5,502 nt of DNA from Candidatus Thorarchaeota archaeon (GTDB lineage: Archaea > Asgardarchaeota > Thorarchaeia > Thorarchaeales > Thorarchaeaceae), in contig JAGLUV010000030.1 of the NCBI GenBank assembly GCA_023134215.1, positions 1 to 5,502 of the forward strand, in the 5' to 3' direction. Of the stretch, positions 1 through 5,502 are shown piece after piece. The notes under the pieces are model-generated. The model ran no database searches and was not told where the DNA came from. It saw nothing but the letters and a program-made list of their open reading frames with translations. Numbering within the stretch: the stretch's first letter is position 1; the number at the start of each line of letters is the position of its first letter. A program made the translations under genes and the position numbers.

Positions 1-1685
1 TCAGGTGTTAGGTCAAGATTCTCCATCAGGTCAAGGAAACAAATTCCAATGCAACCGTCCACATTAAGAATCAAGTTATTCCTCTTCTGTGTAGTCAACT
101 TCTCGACCTCAAGAGCATAGTCTAGGTATGGATGCTTCGGGAAGTTCTCATTTACGAACTTCTTCAGAAGCGTAACGCGGATATCCGGATTCTGAACGGA
201 CTTGATTCTATGACCGATTCCTGGGATGTTAATCCCTACAACGTCCTTCATGTAGTTAATGAAGTCCGGTGGATGCTTTCCGGAATCCAGAGCCATTTTG
301 AAATACTTGGCAGCATCGGAGATAGCACCGCCGAATCTTGGGCCTATCGTTAATATGCCACTCGCTAGTGACGACATCAAATCCTTTCCAGCTCGCGCTG
401 TCACAATGGCGTTGTGAGCGCCCGATACAGCCGGTCCGTGGTCCGCAGTCAACTTCAGCACTAGTTCGATGTACTTTGCGGCAAACGGAGGTAACTCCTT
501 CTTCAGCCAGAGTAATCCAACCACGTATCCAAGGGAGAGTTCTTCACTGATTATCTTGTCAATCGGAACTCCATTGTACGTGAGGATGTCACCCCTCTCG
601 TTAGATATGGTGACTACCACGTCTGTCGGCCTTCGAACAATCCCTTGAGCTGAAGCTTTGCCATAGTCCTGAGGAATCTGTGGGGGCTCAAAGTCCTCCA
701 AGGGCTCTATCTTCCCTTCAGCCTTCAATTTCTCAAAGGTTTCGCGTATCTTGTCACCGAGAGTGTCGTATGATTCGGGGACAATGATACCTGCTTCAGC
801 AAGTGCTTTGTTCTTTGCATCTGCTGTTTCCAAGTCACTTCCGGCCATTGCGCCAGCGTGACCGAATTGAACACCTGCTGGAAATATCTTTGAAGAGGTG
901 CCTGTCACCCACATCACGATGGGCTTCTTGATACGGCCATCTTTCACGGCATCCACAATCGAGTACTCATCCATCCCTCCAATTTCACCCAAACAGACAA
1001 TCAACTTCACCTGCGGATTAGCCTCATATCGAAGGATGTGGTCGATGAGCAAAGATCCAGCGTACCGATCTCCACCAATTGCAATACCCTCCAGTATTCC
1101 GTCGGTGTTTTGAGATATCATGAAATTCATTTCATTGCTCATCCCACCGGACTTAGATACAAAACCCACGCTGCCTGGTCGGTAGAGCTTTGACTTGACG
1201 ATATTCTCTATGGTGCCTGCTGTATTAGCAATCTTGAAGGCGCCTGCTCGAATTCCACCAACAGTGGCCGGTCCGATGATTATCTTGTTCTTCTCTTTTG
1301 CAAGCTTGATGAGCTCACGGCTCTGTCGCTCTGGTATTCCTTCAGCAATTATGACCAAGACCCGAATGCTATCAGTTTCCAAAGCCTCTTTCGATGTTGG
1401 GTATGATGATCGGAACGATGAAAAGTTGATTAGGACATCTGCTGTAGCGTGATTCTTTGCGGCAAGCTCCAGCGTCTTGTAGATAGGTACAACAATCTCC
1501 TTGCCACCCCAGAAAACCTTGTGGTATCCGATTGCCCCTGCTTGAGTGGGCCGGATTATCGCAGCAACACTCGGCGTTTTCCGCTTGCTGACAAAGTCAA
1601 AGTCCAGCATTCTCTGGATTGCGTTTCGCTGGAATCCATAAACAATCGCTTGGGAATCTTTATTGAATAATTCATAGTCTTCCAT
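1..1685 (-). CDS. aclA: ATP-citrate lyase, large subunit (citryl-CoA synthetase plus citrate synthase-like domains), 3' end cut by window edge
   Basis: This is the large subunit of two-gene ATP-citrate lyase, which with the small subunit makes acetyl-CoA and oxaloacetate from citrate, CoA and ATP in the cytoplasm. I translated the minus strand from the ATG at 1685: 561 codons are open up to the window edge. Residues 1 to about 330 are the CoA-binding and CoA-ligase part. They include GPATVGG (138-144), the SKSGGMSNE stretch (177-185) and QFGHAGAMA (273-281), where His276 fits the phosphorylated catalytic histidine. Residues from about 350 form the citrate synthase-like domain, with TADHGPAVSGAHN (413-425), GIGHRIKS (489-496) and NVDG (541-544). 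His416, His492 and Asp543 fit the catalytic residues known from human ACLY. The family is about 610 residues long, so roughly 50 residues lie outside the window. The start follows the aclB stop by 7 nt. Symbols follow Chlorobium usage; plants call this subunit ACLB. Confidence 0.96.
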   Translation of the reverse strand, partial: MEDYELFNKDSQAIVYGFQRNAIQRMLDFDFVSKRKTPSVAAIIRPTQAGAIGYHKVFWGGKEIVVPIYKTLELAAKNHATADVLINFSSFRSSYPTSKEALETDSIRVLVIIAEGIPERQSRELIKLAKEKNKIIIGPATVGGIRAGAFKIANTAGTIENIVKSKLYRPGSVGFVSKSGGMSNEMNFMISQNTDGILEGIAIGGDRYAGSLLIDHILRYEANPQVKLIVCLGEIGGMDEYSIVDAVKDGRIKKPIVMWVTGTSSKIFPAGVQFGHAGAMAGSDLETADAKNKALAEAGIIVPESYDTLGDKIRETFEKLKAEGKIEPLEDFEPPQIPQDYGKASAQGIVRRPTDVVVTISNERGDILTYNGVPIDKIISEELSLGYVVGLLWLKKELPPFAAKYIELVLKLTADHGPAVSGAHNAIVTARAGKDLMSSLASGILTIGPRFGGAISDAAKYFKMALDSGKHPPDFINYMKDVVGINIPGIGHRIKSVQNPDIRVTLLKKFVNENFPKHPYLDYALEVEKLTTQKRNNLILNVDGCIGICFLDLMENLDLTP

Positions 1686-1692
1686 TCTCGCA

Positions 1693-2970
1693 TCACTCCT
1701 TCAGTGCCAAAGGCACGATTCGGGTCATTGGAGTGTATCTGTCGTACACTTCGATGGGAATACCCATTTCTTCCCCGACATCTTTCATGAGCTTCAAGCC
1801 CTCCTTCTCATTGGGCCCTCCACGGCGTACGTAAATCTTCACGTTTGCTTTCTTCAGCTTGTCAACTGACTTTTTCAGAGCACTCACAATTCCTGTAAAA
1901 GTGGCCTTCACGTCTGTGAAGTTGGCGATTCCGCCACCGATTAGAAGGATTTTCGGACGTCCCTCTGGATCCGGCTTCTCTGTCATGAGATCGATAAGTG
2001 TCTGGGCGTACAACTCAGTGTGCTCGCGACTGGGGTTCCCACTGTACTCTCCATAGTTCGCCAGTTCAGCACCAAATCCCAAGTCCACGATGGTGTCTGC
2101 GTAGACAACGCTTGCACCACCTCCGGCGACCATAGTCCAAATTCGCTTGTCGCGATTGAGAACCGTTAACTTCAGCGAGGAACCCGTTTGTTCGTCGATG
2201 CTTCTGATGTATTCTTCCTCTTTGGAGAACTTCTGACCGAACGAAACTGGAAACTTGATCGGGTTATCGTAGTTGCCCCATGTATCAGAGTGCCTGAACG
2301 CCGCTGTATCATCAAGACGAGCTTTGAGGTCCAAAGGAACTACCAACTTATCTTCAGTGACAGCGAAAGGATTGATTTCCATGAATGCGAAGTCCTGGTC
2401 AATGTAGACCTGTAGTAACCCCTTGACAAAGGAAACAACAACATCTTCCAGCTCCCCAAGATTTGGCAACTTCTCGGCAAGATTGAACGAGTCGATGTCA
2501 GTCCCGATGGGTATCGAAATATGTGACACTTTGTCCCAGTTCTCCTCCACGAAAATACCTCCTTCCAGCGAGAAATGGATGATGTCATTATCGCGGTCTG
2601 ATGTGATGGAAACGTAGAACTCCTTGTCATGGGGAATGAAGGGCTCGACTAGGAACCTGTTCAGAGTCCCTTTCGTTTCACCAACGACCATCTCCTTGCC
2701 CATCTTCTCTTTGATGAATGACTTAAGGTCAGCCAAGCTTGCATCGAGCAGCAGTAGATTCGCTTTTCCTCTCTTTCCGAATAGCTGGTCTGGTTTTGCA
2801 GCCAGCTTGTCAGTTTTCAGCCACGGATTTTCTTTCACAAGCTCCTCCCATTTGGTTTCAGGAGTTATTACAGCTAGCTTCCCGTGGTAGTTGAACTCGG
2901 GGAAGTATTTCACCAGTTCTCCAGCAATCAGTTTCTTTGCCGAATACTCATTAATTGATTTTTGTGCCAA
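1693..2970 (-). CDS. aclB: ATP-citrate lyase, small (ATP-grasp and citrate-binding) subunit, TTG start
   Basis: This is the nucleotide- and citrate-binding subunit of ATP-citrate lyase; it pairs with the large subunit encoded next to it. The product is 425 residues, close to plant ACLA (about 420) and to the N-terminal part of human ACLY. Residues 1 to about 240 form the ATP-grasp domain, with KPDQL (59-63), KRGK (66-69), VEPFIP (108-113) and the probable Mg-binding MEINPF (197-202). Residues from about 260 form the citrate-binding part, with WTMVAGGGASVVY (278-290), NYGEYSG (305-311), GGGIANFT (345-352) and VRRGGPN (381-387). The start is TTG at 2970: it is preceded by a near-perfect Shine-Dalgarno sequence, and homology begins right there (SINEYSAKK). 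The in-frame ATG at 3048 would add 26 residues inside aconitase with no family resemblance. The aconitase stop is 1 nt away, so the genes are almost certainly co-transcribed. Bacterial convention calls this aclB; plants use ACLA. Confidence 0.96.
   Translation of the reverse strand: MAQKSINEYSAKKLIAGELVKYFPEFNYHGKLAVITPETKWEELVKENPWLKTDKLAAKPDQLFGKRGKANLLLLDASLADLKSFIKEKMGKEMVVGETKGTLNRFLVEPFIPHDKEFYVSITSDRDNDIIHFSLEGGIFVEENWDKVSHISIPIGTDIDSFNLAEKLPNLGELEDVVVSFVKGLLQVYIDQDFAFMEINPFAVTEDKLVVPLDLKARLDDTAAFRHSDTWGNYDNPIKFPVSFGQKFSKEEEYIRSIDEQTGSSLKLTVLNRDKRIWTMVAGGGASVVYADTIVDLGFGAELANYGEYSGNPSREHTELYAQTLIDLMTEKPDPEGRPKILLIGGGIANFTDVKATFTGIVSALKKSVDKLKKANVKIYVRRGGPNEKEGLKLMKDVGEEMGIPIEVYDRYTPMTRIVPLALKE
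1696..1701 (-). promoter_or_regulatory. Ribosome binding site of aclA
   Basis: The minus strand reads AAGGAG here, 10 nt before the ATG at 1685, and it overlaps the last sense codons of aclB just before its TGA stop. The position supports the chosen start and suggests that translation of aclA is coupled to that of aclB. Confidence 0.7.
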
Positions 2971-2971
2971 T

Positions 2972-4918
2972 CTAGACTCCTCCTTCTTTTGTGTAGTTGA
3001 GAAGACCTCCGGCCAACATAATCTTCCTTTCACGCTCGGAGAGCTCATAGGTGACAGGAATATCGATATTCTTCGTCGTGTTCCGAATTACTAACGAATT
3101 CTCTCCCTTTTCCAGGGTTGTGCGAATGCTTGCTATCTCCAGTGAATCTCCAGCGTCAATCTTGTCGAAACCGTCGGAGTCTACGAACTCAACCGGAAGG
3201 ATTCCAACGTTGACCAAATTCGCTTTGTGAATGCGGGCAAATGACTTCACCGCGACCACCCTGATTCCGAGATACATTGGTGCGAGTGCAGCATGTTCGC
3301 GGCTTGACCCTTGACCGTAGTTTTCGCCAGCAATGATGATTCCTCCACCTGTTTCCTTGGACTCAAGTGCTCTCGTTGCAAATGTCGCATCCACCTGTGA
3401 AAAAACAAACTCGCTTATTTTGGGTAGGTTTGATCGCAGTGGGAGAATTTTGGCTCCTGCTGGCATGATGTGATCAGTTGTAATGTCGTCTTCGACTTTG
3501 ATTAGGGCATTCAACTTAGGCAGCTTCTCAGGAAGGGGTATAGCTTCCGGAAGCGATTGAATGTTCGGCCCACGTATGATTTCGACGTCTTCAGGGCGAC
3601 TGGAAGGTTTGAGAAGCATTGAATCATCAATGTCGATGGAGCTTGGCATCTCGATTTTCGGATACGCACCCAGCTTCCTCGGGTCCGTTATCTTCCCGTA
3701 GATTGCCGCCGCCACAGCAACCTCTGGACTGACGAGATAAGCTTCTGAATCTATTGTACCGCTACGGCCCCGGAAGTTGCGATTGAATGTTCTAATTGAA
3801 ACACTTCCTGATGGTGGTGCAAATCCCATGCCAATGCATGGACCGCAACCGCTCTCTAGGATTCTGCCTCCACTTGAAATTATATCAGCCAGCATTCCTT
3901 TCTCAGCTAAGTAATGCAACACCTGCCTAGATCCCGGCGATATTCCTAGGGTCGTTGCGGAATGGACTGTCTTGCCCTTGAGAAGGGCTGCAACCATTGC
4001 CATGTCCTTGATTGACGAGTTGGTACACGAACCAATGGCTACTTGGTCCACTGATTTGCCTTCAAGCTCTGAAAGCGGTACAACATTCCCTGGGGAATGG
4101 GGCTTGGCTATCATAGGCTCCAGCTTGTTGAGGTCAATCTCAATCACCTCATCAAAATCTTCTTCCTGCCCGGCTGGAATGCTGACCCAATCGTCTTCTC
4201 GTTTCTGAAGTTTAAAGAACTCCTTCGTAATCTCATCTGATGGAAAAATTGAGGTTGTCGCACCAGTTTCAGTGCCCATATTGGTAATGGTGGCTCGCTC
4301 AGTAACTGATAACGACTTCAGTCCAGGGCCAAAGTACTCCAAGACATAGCCCCTTCCACCTTTCACACCGATTCTTCTTAGCACCTCAAGTATGATGTCC
4401 TTTGCTGACACGAAGTCGCGAAGTTTGCCGATTAATTTTATTCCCATAATCTTAGGGACTGTTATGTAGAACAACCCACCCCCCATCGCAACGGCCACAT
4501 CAAGTCCACCCGCGCCTATGGAAATCATTCCCACTCCACCTGAAGTTGGAGTATGGGAATCAGAACCAATGAGAGTTGCTCCTGGCTTGGAGAACCTTTC
4601 AAGGAATACTTGATGGCAAATGCCATTTCCCGGTCTTGAGAAGATTATACCGTACTTAGCTGCAACTGACTGCAAGTACAAGTGATCATCAGCGTTCTTG
4701 AAATCAGATTGAAGCATATTGTGATCGACAACCGAAACGGAGAGTTCCGTCTTCACCTTGTCGAGACCCATCGCCTCGAATTGCAGGTACGCCATTGTAC
4801 CTGTAGCGTCTTGGGTCAGAGTACGATCTATCCTGATTCCAATCGCATTGCCTGGGATGAGCTTGGAATCGCCCACTTCAACGTGTTTTGCAAGAATGCT
4901 TTTAGCCACCGACACCAT
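2972..4918 (-). CDS. acn: Aconitate hydratase (aconitase), [4Fe-4S] enzyme
   Basis: Aconitase interconverts citrate and isocitrate through cis-aconitate in the cytoplasm. The product is 648 residues, with domains 1-3 (about 1-440), a linker, and the swivelling domain 4 (about 465-640). The cluster cysteines are Cys298 (IGSCTNSS) and Cys358 and Cys361 (SGCGPCIG). Active-site motifs are [10 protein letters not shown] (35-44), VDHN (64-67), GSDSHTPT (118-125), NRNFRGR (379-385), [12 protein letters not shown] (477-488) and [11 protein letters not shown] (535-545), so all key residues appear intact. I chose the ATG at 4918 because AAGGTGA lies 8 nt before it and family similarity begins with VAKSILAKH. 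An in-frame ATG at 5014 would add 32 residues without support. The length fits the compact mitochondrial-like aconitases of some bacteria and archaea rather than the roughly 890-residue AcnA type. Homoaconitase or isopropylmalate isomerase is unlikely, because both halves are fused and the citrate-type motifs are complete. It supplies citrate to the ATP-citrate lyase encoded immediately downstream, or takes citrate from it. Confidence 0.96.
   Translation of the reverse strand: MVSVAKSILAKHVEVGDSKLIPGNAIGIRIDRTLTQDATGTMAYLQFEAMGLDKVKTELSVSVVDHNMLQSDFKNADDHLYLQSVAAKYGIIFSRPGNGICHQVFLERFSKPGATLIGSDSHTPTSGGVGMISIGAGGLDVAVAMGGGLFYITVPKIMGIKLIGKLRDFVSAKDIILEVLRRIGVKGGRGYVLEYFGPGLKSLSVTERATITNMGTETGATTSIFPSDEITKEFFKLQKREDDWVSIPAGQEEDFDEVIEIDLNKLEPMIAKPHSPGNVVPLSELEGKSVDQVAIGSCTNSSIKDMAMVAALLKGKTVHSATTLGISPGSRQVLHYLAEKGMLADIISSGGRILESGCGPCIGMGFAPPSGSVSIRTFNRNFRGRSGTIDSEAYLVSPEVAVAAAIYGKITDPRKLGAYPKIEMPSSIDIDDSMLLKPSSRPEDVEIIRGPNIQSLPEAIPLPEKLPKLNALIKVEDDITTDHIMPAGAKILPLRSNLPKISEFVFSQVDATFATRALESKETGGGIIIAGENYGQGSSREHAALAPMYLGIRVVAVKSFARIHKANLVNVGILPVEFVDSDGFDKIDAGDSLEIASIRTTLEKGENSLVIRNTTKNIDIPVTYELSERERKIMLAGGLLNYTKEGGV
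2977..2985 (-). promoter_or_regulatory. Strong ribosome binding site deciding the TTG start of aclB
   Basis: The minus strand reads AAGGAGGAG, almost the full anti-Shine-Dalgarno complement, 6 nt before the TTG at 2970. It lies wholly within the last codons of aconitase, where it also encodes the Glu-Gly-Gly near the C-terminus. It is the main reason for choosing TTG over the upstream ATG at 3048. Confidence 0.85.
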
Positions 4919-4926
4919 TGTGAGAT

Positions 4927-4933
4927 TCACCTT
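4927..4933 (-). promoter_or_regulatory. Ribosome binding site of aconitase
   Basis: The minus strand reads AAGGTGA, 8 nt upstream of the ATG at 4918. It pairs well with the 3' end of 16S rRNA (consensus AGGAGGTGATC) and is the main support for this start over the in-frame ATG at 5014. Confidence 0.65.
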
Positions 4934-4985
4934 CTGTTTTACGACAAAAATGTCCTCAGATTTGCTTGCATCGGACAAGAACGCC

Positions 4986-4995
4986 CATAAAATAG
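4986..4995 (-). promoter_or_regulatory. Possible TATA-like promoter element for the acn-aclB-aclA unit
   Basis: The minus strand reads CTATTTTATG in the 125-bp gap, and I noted no better AT-rich box in that gap. In an archaeon, transcription would start about 25 bp downstream, near 4960-4965, giving a leader of roughly 45 nt before the aconitase ATG. The match to the archaeal TATA consensus is only moderate, and I see no clear purine-rich BRE directly upstream. In a bacterium the same bases could serve as a -10 region, but I see no convincing -35 box. This is inferred from position and composition. Confidence 0.3.
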
Positions 4996-5023
4996 TGTCG
5001 TTTCGCACGCCCAATGAACGACA
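4996..5023 (-). repeat. Inverted repeat next to the TATA-like box, candidate operator
   Basis: On the minus strand TGTCGTT (5023-5017) and AACGACA (5002-4996) are perfect 7-bp inverted copies separated by 14 bp. The half-sites are 21 bp apart centre to centre, about two helical turns. The second arm directly abuts the TATA-like element at 4986-4995, where a dimeric regulator could block or recruit the transcription machinery. A heptamer TGGGCGT also occurs twice, inside the repeat (5013-5007) and just past the TATA-like box (4987-4981). A 7-bp dyad can occur by chance, so the operator reading is an inference. Confidence 0.35.
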
Positions 5024-5043
5024 GCTGACTCCTCTTTCCAGTC

Positions 5044-5490
5044 CTAGTCAAGCTCACTACGGCCATAGAAGAGTTCCCCAAGCCTCTTCATTGCGTCACG
5101 GACACATTCCTTCTTGCCGCTCACCTGCAAGTGTCTATCACCATCGAGTGATATCAATACACAAGAGTCCTCCGCAAGCTCTGAAATTATCTCCACTGGA
5201 ATCTCGTCAGGCAACCTGATTCGGAAAAAGCTAACATCCTTTTCTCTGGGCAAATCAGAGATAGGCGTCGGTGGGTCCTCTGGCGCTATTTCTCCCCGTC
5301 CGTGAATGGCATCATCGAATCTTGCTTCCCACGCCTGTCTATATTGAACGCCATCCTTCTCTTCCGCCCAGACCATCAAGGTTTCTCGAAGTCCCTGGAC
5401 CTTAATCTCAATCTCATGCTGAAGATCAACATCGCACTGCTCAGGTTGCTTGATTTCATTACCGAATGACCTCAGGTACTCGATGACCAT
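5044..5490 (-). CDS. Hypothetical protein, 148 residues, acidic, with a possible KH-like C-terminal fold
   Basis: I do not recognise this protein and assign no function. It is on the same strand as aconitase and 125 bp upstream of it. The N-terminal 60 residues look helical and charged, with no signal peptide or membrane segment, so a soluble cytoplasmic protein is likely. Residues 64-84 are rich in proline and acidic residues and resemble a linker. Residues 86-143 read as strand (VSFFRIRL), helix ([11 protein letters not shown]), two strands ([16 protein letters not shown]) and a helix ([16 protein letters not shown]). This order recalls KH-like nucleic-acid-binding modules, but the GxxG loop is not evident. 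The two cysteines in this part (Cys110, Cys129) form no metal motif. The ATG at 5490 follows AGGAA by 7 nt. The frame stays open to the window edge, so the real start could lie further upstream. Confidence 0.7.
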   Translation of the reverse strand: MVIEYLRSFGNEIKQPEQCDVDLQHEIEIKVQGLRETLMVWAEEKDGVQYRQAWEARFDDAIHGRGEIAPEDPPTPISDLPREKDVSFFRIRLPDEIPVEIISELAEDSCVLISLDGDRHLQVSGKKECVRDAMKRLGELFYGRSELD

Positions 5491-5497
5491 CTTGCTA

Positions 5498-5502
5498 TTC
5501 CT
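5498..5502 (-). promoter_or_regulatory. Possible ribosome binding site of the 148-residue protein
   Basis: The minus strand reads AGGAA at the window edge, 7 nt before the ATG at 5490. It is a modest match and may extend beyond the window. It gives some support for a start at 5490 instead of an upstream one. Confidence 0.35.

Noticed and set aside
1..561. Considered whether the C-terminal citrate synthase-like region was a separate citrate synthase gene.
   Set aside because: The frame is continuous from the CoA-ligase part through the whole citrate synthase-like part with no stop or restart, as expected for an ATP-citrate lyase large subunit.
132..1670. Several short plus-strand open frames (70-85 residues) in the left third.
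   Set aside because: All are antisense to the continuous aclA reading frame, which carries conserved lyase motifs throughout, and none has a recognisable product.
2340..2630. A 96-residue minus-strand open frame inside aclB in another frame.
   Set aside because: It lies wholly inside a gene with family motifs on both sides, and its Ser- and Arg-rich product resembles no protein I know.
4919..5014. A 32-residue N-terminal extension of aconitase from the ATG at 5014.
   Set aside because: There is no good ribosome site at the right distance, family similarity begins only at about 4906, and the extension would cover the inverted repeat and TATA-like element. The ATG at 4918 has AAGGTGA 8 nt upstream.
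4758..5219. A 153-residue plus-strand open frame spanning the acn start, the intergenic gap and part of the 148-residue gene.
   Set aside because: It runs antisense across the start of a certain gene (aconitase). Its product is rich in Ser, Arg, Pro and His with no domain pattern, typical of the antisense shadow of a coding strand. The minus-strand frame at 5044-5490 has a far more protein-like composition.

Overview
This window carries four genes, all on the minus strand, so they are transcribed from right to left. In that order they are: a 148-residue protein I do not recognise (5490-5044); a complete aconitate hydratase (4918-2972); the small ATP-grasp subunit of ATP-citrate lyase (2970-1693); and the large subunit of the same enzyme (1685 to the left edge). 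The large subunit lacks only about its last 50 residues in this window. Coding density is very high. The only sizeable gap is 125 bp (4919-5043) in front of aconitase.

The last three genes form one biochemical unit. Aconitase interconverts isocitrate and citrate. The two lyase subunits together convert citrate, CoA and ATP into acetyl-CoA and oxaloacetate. ATP-citrate lyase is a hallmark step of the reductive TCA cycle. In eukaryotes it instead exports acetyl units for lipid and isoprenoid synthesis, and the window alone does not say which role applies here. The genes are tightly packed. The aconitase stop codon and the lyase TTG start are 1 nt apart, with a strong Shine-Dalgarno sequence inside the last aconitase codons. 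The two lyase genes are 7 nt apart, again with the ribosome site at the end of the upstream gene. The three proteins are therefore very probably made from one coupled transcript.

The promoter probably lies in the 125-bp gap. It holds an AT-rich TATA-like box (4986-4995), a 7-bp inverted repeat abutting it (4996-5023), and a good ribosome binding site just before the aconitase ATG. The inverted repeat is a candidate operator.

The organism is a prokaryote: compact operons, Shine-Dalgarno sites and a TTG start. GC content is in the high forties by rough count. Both lyase subunits match the animal and plant enzyme closely in their motifs as I recall them. The TATA-like box and the overall look favour an archaeon, but this is an inference, and a bacterium with a reductive TCA cycle is not excluded. 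I see no mobile elements, tRNA or rRNA genes, CRISPR arrays or transcription terminators.
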